Positions 1 to 15,100 of a stretch of 64,000 nucleotides of DNA are shown one piece after another. The position numbers and the translations under genes were made by a program. The DNA comes from Cruorifilaria tuberocauda. Its lineage: Eukaryota > Nematoda > Chromadorea > Rhabditida > Onchocercidae. The stretch's first letter is position 1. Every line of letters starts with the position of its first letter. The stretch is taken from contig JABVXU010000227.1 of the NCBI GenBank assembly GCA_013365365.1, forward strand, positions 22,635 through 86,634. Direction: 5' to 3'. The notes below the pieces were generated by a model. That model was not told the origin of the DNA and made no database searches. It worked only from the letters and a program-made list of their open reading frames with translations.

Positions 1-3000
1 AAAATGTAGACTAATTAGCCATTAAAATATTTGGTATAAATATTTTAAAAATAAAGTTTTAAAAAGATTTCAGAATTAATTGATCAGTTCAAGATTCATT
101 ATAATTTATTTATATACCATGTGAATTGCAATGAATTTAGGTAGGAAGAATTCGTTGAAGGTTGTTATATTAATGGATGGAATTAATGGAATATATTAAT
201 GGATTTTTCATTTTATCAAATCTATACATTTCAAAATTTAAGTTTCCCTTCTTCTTCGAAACAAATGCAAATTCTGTTTTTCATTCAGAAGTACTGTGCT
301 CTTGTATTAAAAGTTTTGGCTCACTTAGTGATAGATTGAAATATAAAGTAATTAAACGGACCTATCAATTACTTTATTGTATTCAGGTTCTTCGAAATCC
401 AGAGTCCGTCCTTTTCAACACAAATAATTGAAGACAATATCCGAGAAAAAATTTAGTGATGAAATACAATTTCACGAGTAACACGATTAATTGCCAGTCA
501 TTATTAATCACTTAATTTGTATATAATTGAGAAATTTTCAAAATAAAGAAAATTGTCTGAGAACAATATTGCAATTTCGGAGATAAATATAGTTAGATTA
601 ATAACTCTTATTGTCCATTATTTCTTACTGATCTCTAACAAAATAAGTTACCAAATTCATTGAAATAATAACTCTCTTAAAAATAAAAAGTAAACATTAA
701 GTTTTTCGGCTCAGAAATTTCCGAAATTAGCAAAAAAAGGGGGAAAACGAGATTTTGAACAGTTTTTCAATTTCTTAACTTCGCATAAAATGAAGAATGC
801 TAAATCAATATTCTCACTATCAAATGCTTCCTGTTTATTTTTCCGAAAGTCACAATTTTTTCGAGTGATTTTAAATACATTAGCATACTCCAGTTACTTT
901 TATGAAATCGGAATGTCCAAGTGACACAATTACAGAGTGAAATGAATCCTTTGCTCTTTTTTTGCTTTTTGTTGAAAAAAAGACAGGTTCAGTCATTGGA
1001 AACTATTTTGCTTCCATCCAAAAAAAAGATAAGCGTTTAATGATTCGTTGATAGAGATTTAATAGCAACATGAATCAACATTTTATTAAATTTATCTCAC
1101 TTCACCCAAACATTTCCCCTCAACATCAGCTGTTCCCAAACTCCGAATTTTAATTAAAAATTGCTTGTAATTGGTAGATTTTTCTTTCTAGTACATAGAA
1201 ATATACGAATTCCAAATGAATATTCCAATATTTTGAAGAGAAAATAATTTTTCCGACGAATGGTTTCTCGAATAGAACAATCAGAAATCAGAAGAACTCT
1301 CATTTTCTAATTGAATTTTGGATTTAATTTTCTGAGGAATGGATCTCTGTAGGATCAAAGCAAGTCTATCTATGCTTTTTTTCTTTGATTTTACATGAAA
1401 TAATTATAAGATGAAAATAGGCTTTATAAATAGAGAAAAACCGTATCTTCGTTTTAATTAAATAAAACGCGTTTGATTCGTTTCAGCTTTTATTTGAATA
1501 AGACAGGTGTAAAATTTATGTGTAAAATTAAAGGATTAAAGTTTTAAAATTAATTTAGATTCAGCTAGCCAAACGCTAGCATAACGTCATAAACACATTT
1601 TATGTTATAAGAAAATTTCAAATAAACGATATTTATCGAGTATTTCTTTTGATTGTGTTCGGATTTGCTATGCCATCAAAGGTGGCTTTTTGTTTTCTCT
1701 GACAATTAAACGATAGTTAAAATGATGATGGCAAATGAGAGATTATTATCGGATTTTTATCATTTGTAATTGACTTTAAGAATTGTTAAATTAAATTCAG
1801 TTCCTATGGTTAAAATTGCTGAACATATTTGATCTCATTTTACACGTCAATTGTACCATTTGAAGAGAGTAAAGAAGGAATAAGTTCGTTTTCTGTTTGT
1901 CACGCATTACTAAGTCTTTTTTCTTTACATTCCTTTTGCCATTCATATTGATGTCAGAAAGGTGATAGCGAATTTCTCAAATTGAAGTGCTTGTAATTCA
2001 AACCTTCTCAATCTTAGGTGTGTTATTCAATATCTTCAAATATCCACCACTTATTTTAATAGCACCAAAATTCTACAACAATCACTTTATTTTCGGTTCA
2101 TCTCTTTCGTTTCGTTTTCGTACATCAAACAATTTATCTGACTGGAATGATGAAGCAAAGAGAAGAGAAGACAGATTTAATATGATAATTTAAAAAAATT
2201 TTGGTGCTTTAGTTACGAGGAAATTTTTATTTATCACTTTATTTCCATGCTTATTCTTTTTTTTCTCCGTATTTTCAGATGAATGAACGAGGACAAAAAA
2301 ATGGAAAAAATGAAATATTATTGTAAAATGAAAGGAGAATTTCAGAGAAGATGAAGGGAATGGATGGAATCTTGCAAAATGGGTTGGTGGAAAATCATGC
2401 AAAAGCTAGAAGAACTTTTTTTTAAAAGGAGGAAAAAATCATCTAAGTTCAACTTGGATGTATTTCTGGAGGAAAAAAGGTAGAAGGATAAAAAGGGAAT
2501 AGATAGCTTTCAACTCACATCTATTTGCTATCTTCATCACTCGTTCAACTGACAATTGAAGCAAAAAACGTTTTTTTTTTTATTCTCTAATGAATATTTG
2601 TTTAATATCATCTGTCACATCTTGTCTTTCAATCAAAAAATTTTTAATTCATCAACTTTTCATTTATTCTTCTCCAAAAGCAGCAACTTTTATTTCCAAT
2701 AGACAGAAGTCCGTTTGTTTTTTTTTTCGTTTTCTTTTTTTAGCATTGGAATATAAAGAATTTCGCAAAAGCAAAAACTTGACAAATTTTCCATGCTAAA
2801 ATTTGAAAAAATGGAATGTTGTCATAAAAATTCTAGTTTTTCCTTGATCTCCATCTTTTTACCTTTTTTAATTTTTGTTTCATCCAGTAATTTCATCCGG
2901 AAAACCCGAAATTGTCTGGTATTAGTAAATTTTGATTAGTGTATAGTTGCATAACGATAGCTGAGGTGAACAAAAAAACACCATCTATAATACTGTTCAA

Positions 3001-4536
3001 TATTAATTTAATGTCATATGTGTAGTTTCGATGGAACAGAATAAAAAAAGAAAAGTGTAATTTGAGGATTTTCGAAAATTACATTTAATTATTTCAAAAT
3101 TTGCATTTAGCATAGCTCTATCCTCAAATAACCCTTCAAATCATTAATTATAGACAGGACAGTGATCGAATAGTCGAAAAGGGTACTTCAGTTATTAGGA
3201 ATTCCCAAATCTCTACATTATGTAAACAAACTATTATTGTGAAAGATAAGAAAAATTTTTGAGCGATGATTTTAATTATTTCGAATGGTAACTTTTATTT
3301 GTCATTTGACAAGTTAGATTATTTTTCTTAACATCATAGTCTTGAAGCTCAACTGAATAAGGAAGAAGTTTTGTGGCCTATATATAGCCTACTTCGTGCT
3401 CCTGAAAATCTTGTACTTAGACCTATCATATTTGATTTGCTTTGTTCTTTCGACGAATAAAGAGAAATAAATTTCATAATTTCATATTTTTGTTCCACTC
3501 TCGGAAAGGAAAATAAGGAAAGCTTTGTAGCCTTTTATGCATTATTTCTTGCTTACGGTATCGCGGGAATTCTGAATGAAACTCTACAATGAAACTTTTT
3601 TCCAGAAGAAAAATGATGGTATCATGGTGAGGGACGCTTAGAAGGAAAGAGAGAAAGAGAAGAGAGATGAATGTAAAAGTAGGAAGTAAGGTAAAGTGCA
3701 AAACGTTTCTACATGATAATCATAATGGATCCTCTGATAAATGCAAATCGGTGGGAGAGGAAGCGGGGGCGTGAAGGTGAAAGTGAAAACGATGATGCTT
3801 TATGAAGAGTCGAGGAAAAAGTATTGGCGAAGAATGAATATCTCGGGAGGAAGAGTTCCTGAAAATGAGGCGGGGAAAGAGGGAATGGAAGTAGAAGAAA
3901 TAGAATAACTGCAGTGCAATTTAAACGGTATCGTTTTTAAGGAAAGAAGAAAGACAACAGAAAATGTTTCCATTTTCGACTAGAAAAGCTCTGAGAAGTC
4001 GGAAAAATCCAAGGTCTCGGAGCCAGCCTTACTATCCGTAGCCTGTGGCTCTTTTTTCCTTCTAGAACAATCCCGTTCATTCACACTTACATTCATTCAT
4101 CCATCTCCAGTTCACCTCACCCACCTCCTAGGCTTATTACCACATCAACATTTACACAAATAGGCCTGCTTCACCAAACCATACCAACGTATAGCTCGGT
4201 CCGGCTTATTCTTTTCAGTTTGTCGATCCGTCAAAGCTTATAAAACTGGAAAACATTTCTCTTTCATCCTCCACCTCTTGCCACCTTTCAAGAGCTTACT
4301 TCCTTCCCTTCCCCAAGCTTAGTGTTTTCATCATCTTTTCCTCCCTCACTTCTCCCACTCCTCAAATATATAACAAAACCTGGAAGTTCTTCACATACAA
4401 ATTCACATGCATACATATATACATACATGCACACACATCTATATGCATTCGCAGGAGACTAATGCTAGCATATTTAAAACTTCATCCGAACATCGATAAC
4501 CAATCCGACATCATTTAAACTGTCGTGCTAAACTGC

Positions 4537-4566
4537 AACACACACACAGACACACACACGCACGCA
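4537..4566. repeat. CA-rich microsatellite
   Basis: Interrupted (CA)n tract with occasional G substitutions, within a wider CA/TA-rich zone from about 4395. Confidence 0.85.
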
Positions 4567-4884
4567 TAGATGCACAGAAATGCATACCTGTTAACAGCGT
4601 GACGCATCAGAACACAGGTACGGGAGAGTTCTGACATTGCATTCATCCGCATGCATAACAACTTAATTATCAAGTGAACAAGTGAGCAATAAGGTAAGAA
4701 TGAGGAATGCAAGGTGTTACTTGTTTGTTCGAATAATGGTCAGCTATCGAGTTCCTTACATCGCACTCGGGAATACCAACGAAATTTAGAAAAATCATTG
4801 ATGTATCATTATTATTGTCAATATTATTATCACTATCATCATCATATGATATCATCGTCCATCAGCATTATTATCATCATCACC

Positions 4885-4891
4885 AGTAGCA

Positions 4892-4928
<37 letters not shown>

Positions 4929-4940
4929 CAGCAGCAGCAG
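4885..4940 (+). repeat. (AGC/CAG)n trinucleotide microsatellite
   Basis: Near-perfect AGC repeat with two AGT interruptions. It sits directly after an ATC/TTA trinucleotide-rich tract (about 4803-4880). In one frame it reads as a serine run inside an open frame, but that frame lacks support as a gene. Confidence 0.9.
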
Positions 4941-6927
4941 AAATAGCGTTATAATTAATCTAATTTCTAACATTGACAAAAAAGCATCATCCTTCTTCGT
5001 TTTCACATCAATCTATTGGGGACCACATTTGCTTCTGCTAGCAGATACACAACACGCCAAGGCCAAGGATATTATCATCATTATTATCATTACTAACCGC
5101 TTGCAACTCTATCCCTACTGGTAGCAGTAAGCAGTCATTCTCGAAACAATTCGTCAATTTTTTGACAAATCCAATTACTCCTTTCAATTTACGATAATTT
5201 TTTCAAGTAAATTAGGAGTGTCACTTTCATTAGATTAATTAAAAGTGATGAATAATTTCATTTTAACTGCAAGAATTAAATATTTGAAATGAATTCCTGT
5301 GACTTTTTAAAATTACGGCAATTGCTGTAAGATTTACGCCATACCATTCTAATGTTCAGCGATGATATGATCCTTATCATTAAATAGTAACATCAACTTT
5401 TCATTTGTCTCTGAAACAAATGGTGGATCAATCCATTTTTTAAATTTACTTTAATTGGCCATTTCCACAAATTGCTCTAACTATAAGACGCATGAAAGAA
5501 TAGAGATATTCCCTAACAGGTCTCTATCAATTTAACTTTTGAGATAAATTAAATTTCTCTTCTCGAAACATTGCCTCAGATTTTAGTCTTGATTTTATAT
5601 CTCATTCAACTTTAAACATATACTGGAAGTAAATTTAATCCTCCTAAACGATTTGATTTGTCATCTAGAACAATATTAGAAAATAGCAGTGATATTCCTA
5701 GCGCATGATCGAAATTCATTCTAAAAGTATGAAAATTTCTATAAGATCAAATTATGCGTAAATTTCAAGCAAACGCAATAAAAGTTAAACTTGTAAATTA
5801 CCCTGAAACATTTGAACAAATGATTTGATGCAAAGAAAAGTTGTTATTCCTCCCTCTAAATAATAAGTTCAATTTATTTTGCTATGTAATCTCTGCCGTC
5901 TTTCATGTCATAAATTCAACAATTTGACATATTTATTTCAAGATTTCACTTAAAATCATTAATCATTGTGATCCGATTCTTTCTTAAAATTTTTAATGCA
6001 AAACTTTATAATCTTCTAGCAACATCAACTGAGCATTAACGATTTGTAAGGGAGATGAGGAAAAAAACTTGACTTATCGTATCGATTGTGTGAAATTGAA
6101 ACGCTTCCTTCTAAATACTTTGAGATTTATGAATTCTTTTGAAACCACATCACGGCTTGATCTGAAGCAAGCTGTCAGTGCCAAAAATTTTCGTTTTAAT
6201 CATTCTTTTGGGCCATAAAGATATCACTAATTAATGATATATAGTAATCATTACTTCTTTTATTTCGCTAAATTATAACAATTATAGATGATATGAAACT
6301 ATTAAAATAACTTCTAACTTCGAAATTATCAAGTATTTTGACGTAGTTTGAAATAACTGAGTGACATTTTGTCATTCTTCCTTTGCATCTCCAAGTTATC
6401 CAACCAAAATTTGATAGATGCCTGGTTATGCTTATTCGTTCAAATTGCTTTATCCAGGTGTGGCGAATTATTTTTTTGTTTTTTGATCCAAATTCTAAAA
6501 GACCATTTTTTATTTTGTTGAAATATATTGGATTTCATTAAATCCGCAAAATTTATTTGGTACAAATCATCTATCATTTTTTCTGGAAAATCCATTCGCT
6601 AATTATTGATAGATCCGTATCATTATTTTAACTAATCATCATGTGTGACAGAAAAAACAACTTACATCCCGAAAATTATTACTTTTTCATATGAGACTTG
6701 ATTTTAGTCTCAATGAGCCACAAATCATGTAATCGGTCATAATTTTCTCTTGCCACCTGTTATTTCAATAATGTTATTGCTCGTGTTATCTATTTTGTCT
6801 TATTTTCAACTGGAAAAAAAACTACTGATGTTTCGAAAAGTTTTTGCAAGCACAATAAATAATTTTTATTTACAAATTGCAAAAACAATCAATGAAAAAT
6901 AACATTTCTAACAGATTGGGTAACCAA

Positions 6928-6949
6928 CTCTCTCTCTCTCTCTCTCTCT
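6928..6949. repeat. (CT)n microsatellite
   Basis: About 11 perfect CT units. Confidence 0.9.
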
Positions 6950-8910
6950 TTCCTTCTTTAATTATTAAATTTCATTTCTCTTTTGAAAAAATTTTCCAGT
7001 TTAAAATATTTGTTCTATTTTAATAAATATGCGAGAATAAAGATGAAATAAAGCAAATGCGAAGCAATGGAAAATGAATAACAAGGGGTGGGAAACAAGC
7101 ATTCCGATAAGGATGATTACTTTCTTCATTTCATCTTTTTTACAACTTCTCTTGCATCCTTTCCATTCATTTATGCTTTTGTTCATCTCTGGTTTCCTCG
7201 ATTAATGAGCAGTAAATAATATTTATTAATAATTCCAGGTATAATATTTTAATTTATAATTTTTGAAAATAAGAATGGATTTATATGAAATTACGGCAAT
7301 ACATATGCAATACGATAATGTACACAATAGAACTAAGCATTCATTAATCAGATTATTGGTAATTAGTTTAGTGAGGAAAGATAAGACCAGAAGTGGGTTT
7401 ACTGGTTTGATAGGAAGTTTTTTGAATTCAGCTCTTTTCTTTTATACTACAAACTATATGTTTTTGTCACTTTTTTAATTTCTTGAAAAATTCTCGTTTA
7501 AATGATAATTTAACTCTGAGGAAAGTAAAAAAGAGTGGGTAGAACAAAATGTTTCAACTTGCTTGTTATTTCTCGACTCGTGCACGCTTGATATATGTTT
7601 ATTAGCCTTTTGATCAAAATTTGGGACATTTTTGCTTTTATTCAACGTTAGATATGCACTTGATGGTCTCATGAAAGTTCGCATCAAATAACTTTATTTT
7701 AAATTATGTTGTAATTTGGAAATATTTCTGAAATTTTAAAATATTTGCAAATTTAAATTTTGCATCAAAAATACTCTAATCCGTCTGAATACTCAAAGTT
7801 AAGGAATCGTTTAAATTGTTAGAGCTAATTTTCAGTGGATCCTAGTTTACTGTAATCTGGATCATACTTTTGGAAGTCGGAAGCTACTCTTGCAGAATTT
7901 CGTTTTATTAATTCGTGGTTTAACTTACTTTTGGTCTTATTTTGAACTACTAAATATTAGAAGTTTCGGAAAAACACGAAGTAAATTGAAAATTTATCGC
8001 TAATAGATAAAATCTTTATTAGCCAGTTCGTCCTTCTCACACAATTAGAAGCATGATATGAACAATAGCAAATCCTTCAAATTTCCTCCACAGCTCAATC
8101 ATTTTTCATTTTTCACTTCCATTTTATTTGTTATTAGAGTAAAAAAGAAGATGTCACAGTTTTTACTTCCTTATTTGCAAGAAACCTCAATATACGTTGT
8201 TTATATCTTGAAATTAAAAGCTGTTCCACTGGGAGTATATGGAAATTTCTTAAAAGAGAAAAAAAAAACAAACATATACACAGAGACTTAAGTTAATTTT
8301 CTTATGCAACTTTCTAAAATGATTTTCACTTGGCGTGTGGCCAGTTAATGCCCTTCAATCAAATCTTTTTTTTTCTTAAAGTTTCTCGTAGTGGTGAAAT
8401 AACGCGAAGAAATAATATGGAGGAAGTACTACAGCGCGGTAAATACATACTTCTGAAATTCAATTTTACTACCGATAAGGGAAATGGACCGTGAAGATTA
8501 TTTCATGCCTAATATTATAATATATAAATATAAATATATTTATGTATACATGCATGTATATTCTATTCATTCTTCAGTTAGTTTCGTCTCGAGGTGACGG
8601 AGTAAACGCGTATGAAAGTCTATAAATTATCCGAATGTAAAATCGATGTAATGAGGCGGAAATTTCCTTATAATTTAATTGATTTGTAACAAATTTCATA
8701 TGAAATACAATGTGGCACTTGGATGAAAGCTAAGATATTAATATAATCGAATGGATTTTTCAGAATTCATTCATGTTATTGATTGCTTATCATTTATATT
8801 ATTTAAAAAAAAGAAAAAAAATAAAGATTCATTAATCATTCATGTCCGCATTTCTTCCTATTATTATCAATATTCATTTCTTAGCAATAGCTTTTATGAA
8901 GTGCGGCAGC

Positions 8911-8926
8911 ATATATATATATATAT
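8911..8926. repeat. (AT)n microsatellite
   Basis: Eight perfect AT units followed by a T-run. Confidence 0.85.
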
Positions 8927-9863
8927 TTTTTTTTCCCCTTCCCTCTGTCTCCTTTCCAAAATCTTTTTGATCAATGTCTCCAAAAAGCAAAAAATGGTAT
9001 GTATAAAAATTTTAAAGTTGATTCCAATTTGATCGTAATATTAAATTAGCATATGATGCATTCAATGAATGAATTAAATATCAAAACGTGTATGCTTGAA
9101 TGCTTTCCTTTACTTTAATTAAAATTGCAACATGACCGAAATAATCTATGTCTTGCCTCTAAATTATATATTCATTTTCATTAAAGATTGCTCCCCATAG
9201 TATTCTTTGACATAATAAAACGATAAATATCTCACATCCCATTAGTATTAGCAATCAGGATAACTTATCAAGATGAAAATTTTCTTTATCGTGATAGATT
9301 GTCAGGTTGTTCATCATTTCATTTTGCTAATGAAATCAATCATAAGACTGATCAAAATCCTAAACAGTGTTTATTCTAAGCTTGTTTTACTATCAACTTT
9401 TACAAGGACGTTTGAAAAATATCGTTTGAAAAATTTAATCTGTTATCACAATAGAATCAAATTTTCTAATAAGATCATAATTTTCTTAAAAGAAGAAAAC
9501 ATATCTATCAGTCATCAGCAATACGACTATTTATAGAGAAATGATGATGGGAATGAAAGATTCCCAAGAGATTTGAAGTTAATTATATGTAACAATTGTT
9601 AAATCCTACATAAAATTCGTTTCATTCCAAATGACTTCTATACAGAATTACACATCGAAAAGCGCATAACTTCATACTACAACAAGAAATATTTCAAAAA
9701 CATAATTTCGTTGAATTTAATTTCAATTTCTTTTCCTTTTTTTGTAAAGTTTAATAGAGAAGGAGATTCACATTGTCTCGAACTATTCCTCCTATCTTTG
9801 TCATCCATTCATCCACTCGTATTTCTTCCTTTCTTTTCAAACTTATAATTGTAAGCTCCATAC

Positions 9864-9886
9864 ATATATATATATATATATATATA
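9864..9886. repeat. (AT)n microsatellite
   Basis: About 11 perfect AT units. Confidence 0.85.
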
Positions 9887-12150
9887 CAATGAAGCCATTC
9901 TGGTTTTCCATGATGTAAGATCCTGGAAGAGATTTGAGCTGAAGACAGACAGTTGATAAATAAATTAAATCAAAATCTCGCAAATGTGTACCACTACTTG
10001 CCACCACTGTTATTGCAAGCTGCGAAATATTTTCCCTCCCGTTTAAATCCTTTTGTTTTAAGCCATTGATCCGAAATCTTCTTTCCCCACATCTCTCCTC
10101 TCCTTTCTTTATTTTCTTCATTATATAATGTGGAAAATCAATGAAAACTACGGTGGCTTTCACCTCCATAGTTTCATTAACTGCAATCAAGCATCATTAT
10201 CATTCATTATCCTTTTCCACTTCATTCGTTTTACCTTTCACTTCCCTCAACCAACTTTTCCACCATAGAGAAGTATCCTTCCAAGTAAAGAAATGAATAC
10301 ATCTATGTTACTTTCCTTTTGTTTCTCCTTTTTTAATTAAAAAATTGTACAATCTTCGAAGTGTCAATCGATCAGGGAGAAAAGTGAACTGAATAGTAGT
10401 AATAAAATGTGCTTTTATTCTCTTACCCATTCTATTCATCCATTTCACATGTTTGCTGTGTGTTTCTTATAGTTACTCTCATAAAAATGAGACGAATGAT
10501 CGAGATCGTTGTGTGCATTTGATTCGGTCATTTCCTTCCTTTTCTTCCTCCGAAAAATTACTGGTATATTTGGACAGCGAAAATCAGAAACTTTCCGTAA
10601 CTAATGAGGAATATTTGAACAAATCCATTTTCGATCAATGATGGTAAAAGCTTGGAGATGGATGAAGTCAGATAACCTTGCTTTTTCTTCTTCATCTTCA
10701 TTCTCATTCATCGGTTATGCATTTCCGGTATCCGGCCAATTTTTCCATTTTTACATTTTCAATAAATATCAATCAAGCTGATTTGCTGTCCAACTGCTGC
10801 GTGCTTATTTAGATGATATATTATTTTCAACTTGTTGCCCGAAAAGCAAAAGAACCTTAGAAATTCTTCATTGTCATATTTACCAGAAGGACGCGATAGG
10901 ATAGCATTTCAGAATGCTTGAAAATTTTTATGCCGATATAATTTTCAATAAAATTTAGGAAAATTTCCCCATCACGCTTTTCAAGTGTATGGAAAAAGAA
11001 AAGGTGAAATGTAGAACAAAGAAATAACTAAAAAAAACTAAATGGTTTGAACTTTTTTAACATGCAAAGTGAACCAAAAAAAGAACTCTACATCATACTG
11101 AAAGACGAGAATTTAGTTTGTTACGTTTTTTTCTGCTTTGTTTAAAAATTATAACATATTGAAAGTTTTCTGAATAGGAAATTGTCAACTACACATTGTA
11201 TTTTCGGATTTTTCAATACATCGTAGACGAGATTTGCTTCCATTACGCTTGTTAACATTTCCTTTTCATTCACTTATAATCCATTTTTCTCTCTTCAAAT
11301 ATTTTATTAATTATCTTTTAGCAAGTTAAGCTAAATAATTAACTAGCCACTTTGGAAGACAACAATCTTCATATCGTTCGAATTCATTGTACTATTTTTA
11401 TCGAAAATTCAATATTTCATTTTTTCTGAAAGTTTATAACATTTAGTCCAAATATTAACTCGTGTTTGCTTACGAATTTATAGCGCAATTAGCACTCATA
11501 AATATACGTTTACTTTTATTGCTTTAAATTTAAGATTTCGTTTTTCTTCACTTGTAGAAATTTTCGTTTTATCGATTTTCAAATAATGAGCAAGGTAATA
11601 AAGTTTGAAACTTTAATGCTCGGCAGAAGAATTTAACATTTTTTATGTAATAACTTTATTAAAAAAATCAAACTTTTAACTTTCACTCCAAAATCCTACA
11701 ATAATATAAAGTTTTAGAGTAGCCTACTTGTACTGTCACTGAAAACATCTGCTTCATCTTTCATATCAATAATTAAATTCTGTTACTACTTGCTCATAAT
11801 TGCAAAAATTCAGGGAAAAAGAAATCTCTGTGACTGTGATAAACAGTTCAGGTTTTTGATAAGCTATCAAATGCCCAAAAACTCGCCATGATATTATATA
11901 ATAATTTATAACGAAAGTTCTGAAAATTCAATCGGTATACCAGTCTCCCGGTACATTACGTAATATCACTAAATAAGTGCAGACATTACAGCATAACGAA
12001 TTACTTTATTGCTAGTACGGGAAGGTAATGTTAATTCATGGAAATAATGAAGTAAATGAAATCGAGGAAAAATATTACAGATGGCAATTACTAAAGAGAA
12101 ATATTAAATGGATTTAAGTAATTCTGAATAATGGCATAATAGAGTTCACA

Positions 12151-15100
12151 ATGCTTCAACAACCAGTATCGAGGGAATTACGCTCATTTCAATCACTTTC
12201 CCGCTTTTCTGGACCCCGTGGATTGCTTAGCAGGCGTCAATCGAATTCTAGGCGCTATTTGCAATCACGGCGGAGAACCGAAGCTTACGTATGTGATTCA
12301 CAGGTATACTTATCTAAATTCCTTAGCATATAATTTTCAAAAGTAATTGCAAAAGCACTAAATGCGTAAGAGAGAAGTCATAAATCGTCCATATATGTCT
12401 TTTAAAAATGTGTAACATTAAATTTAGTATAGTTGTTAACAATAAGCGAGCAATATTTTTGATTAATCGATTCCAGATGTTGTCTGCACTGGGACCGGGT
12501 CCATCCACGGAATACAGAAGCTTCTTGCCATATGCGAAAAAAACTTTCTCGTTATCTATGGAAGTAAGCCCATTACAACCATGGCGTAATAGTATTCTGG
12601 GAGAAGATGATTATCAGAAACAAACTCAAGTTGGCTGGGATAGCGAAGCGGATATTATCAACGAAGAATGCGATTTACCCTATCCAGGGTGATTTTTTTC
12701 TTATCTCTATTAAATTATTGCTTCTTTTCGGTAAAAGCTGAAAATTACACTTATTCTCGTAAGTTCTTCGTCTTTTACTTTACCATGAACAAAAAAAAAA
12801 CAAATATAAATAGAAGATTACGAAAATCCGTCAATCAATTCATATTAACTAGAAATGAAATGAAAAAGTTATTAGCGTATAATTTTTACATACTATGGAG
12901 TGAAGTAAAAACAAAATCAAAATTAAGATTAACGGAACCAGCCTTACACTGTCTACGGCAAGCTGTGCCTCCACGTTCGTGGGCGTTGAGGATGGTTATG
13001 AATCCATGGTTTGATCGAATTACAATGATTGTTATCTTGATCAATTGTGTAACGCTTGGAATGTATCGGCCATGTGAGGATAACGATAACTGTACGACAT
13101 ATCGTTGCTACGTTCTCTCAACCATTGACCATATCATTTTTGCATATTTTGCTTTAGAAATGGTTTGTTTAATTTCATTTACTTGCTCATTTTTAAATAT
13201 TTATAAGTAAGATTTGTTATATCTATACAAAATATTTCAGTTTGAATGATAACTTTTAAAATTTGCTAAAATGAGGAAGAAGAAATTCATCTTTTCTAGA
13301 TGATCAAAATAGTTGCACTCGGGTTCTTCGGCTCAGCCGCTTATCTTTCCGATACTTGGAATCGCCTTGATTTTTTTATTGTCTGTGCAGGGTAATAATT
13401 TTAATCATTTATTTTATTCTTCCTTTTTTATATTTTATCATGTATGTATTTTTTTGATTATATTTAATTTTATGTTTTTCTTATTGTAGCCATATTGCGT
13501 CTTCTAAGGAATTGTGAATTTTGTTCAGTCCGTTTATATTAATCCAAACAGGTGACATGAAGTTTTATAGAAGATTTTACCGACAAGGGTTGCTGTAGTC
13601 TGAATCAGATCGAGAAATATTACTAAATTTCACAATATTTTATTTTCTAAGAAGATTGCAACTTTCATCCTTCATTAGACTAATTCTTCAAATATTCATA
13701 TTATAAATTTCAGCTAACTTTCAGATGTGCAGAATATCTATTGCAAGAATATCTGGGTAATATAAATTTAACCGCTATACGAACAATTCGTGTACTTCGA
13801 CCACTACGCGCTGTTAATAGGATACCATCTATGAGAATTCTTGGTTTGCAGCATTAATTTCCAATCAAAAATTGCAAAGAAGAAAAAAGCGGAGAGAGAG
13901 AGAGAGAAAGAAAGAGAGAGACGATGCTGGAGAAATTAATATTGGAATAAGTATTATTAAACTGAAATTTCTGATTGAATCAAACCTTTGCAGTTAATCT
14001 ATTATTGGACACATTACCGATGCTCGGTAATGTATTGTTGTTATGTTTCTTTGTCTTTTTCATATTTGGTATTGTTGGTGTTCAATTATGGGCTGGACTG
14101 CTCAGGTATCATTTTGAGGTTACCTTAAGTGTTCAAATATTTTTAACCGACAATACATACATATGCTTAGGTATAGTATTTGATTTCATATGAATCAAAA
14201 TTTTTTGAATAAATAGAAATCAAATGAAAATTAAAATTTAAATTCCGGTGTTTGATTACCACTTGTATCAAATATTTGTTATTTTATTTGTTTAATTTTA
14301 AAATCGTTAAATTTAATTTCAGAAATCGTTGTGTTATTAGCTTGCCCAAAATTAATGCTGATATTGATATCTCAGATATATCACTTACACGGTAAAAGAA
14401 GTTTCACTATAGCTTTTAATGCTTCAACAAGCAATGCAATTCAATTTAAGCTAAACACTGATTAAGTATCAGTGGGTTGTATTAGTGATCTTAACAAATA
14501 TCACAATCTTCATAAATTACTTGAAACGTTTTTGTTATATTTCATAATACAGTAACTGACAGATAACAGTTAGTTTTTGTTTTCCAATAATAAAGCACCT
14601 TTTCCATTACAGATATTATATACCAGAAGACACCTCGCTAGAATATATTTGCAGTCAAGCGGATTCATCAGGTCTTCATACATGTAATAATCTACCTCCT
14701 TACGTACATAACGGAATTAAGTAAGCTTTCACATGTCAACTTCAGTTAATTTAAGACTCCATTTCGCTGTAAATATGTGGTGAAAATTCTGTACCATGCT
14801 ATCATTTAAATTTAAATTTTCATCCCTTTTCTGTGATTTCAATGTATGAATTTGAAATAGTCACATATATTGAAGACTCAAAAAAAGTCAACTATTTGTA
14901 GTTTATAAATGAAAGGGTCAAATTTCCAAATATGCTATAAATTCAACATTTTGATGGAACTATTAATTCAGTTTATTTATTCTCAAATATTCTATTTTCA
15001 GATGTAATTTGACGATACATGAATGGGAGAACAGAAAAAATGACACGGCAGCGTGTATAAATTGGAATGCTTACTATAACGAATGTAAAGTTATGCATCG

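Larger units (their letters stand above)
1..12150. other. AT-rich non-coding stretch upstream of cca-1
   Basis: No gene could be supported here on either strand. Open frames are short, mostly lack ATG starts, and have the low-complexity composition expected of AT-rich DNA. The stretch holds several microsatellites (listed separately) and a purine-rich to pyrimidine-rich switch near 4 kb. It may be intergenic DNA or contain distal regulatory sequence or 5' non-coding exons of the calcium channel gene that starts at 12151; the sequence does not decide between these. One protein-like open frame at 10453-10641 is noted as a weak finding. Confidence 0.6.

Noticed and set aside
4714..5124. 136-codon open frame with a serine run
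   Set aside because: The length is produced by the trinucleotide repeats; it starts without ATG, has no splice context and reads as low complexity.
9843..10190. 115-codon minus-strand frame
   Set aside because: It begins at TTG, ends in an (AT)n microsatellite coded as Tyr/Ile, and no family was recognised.
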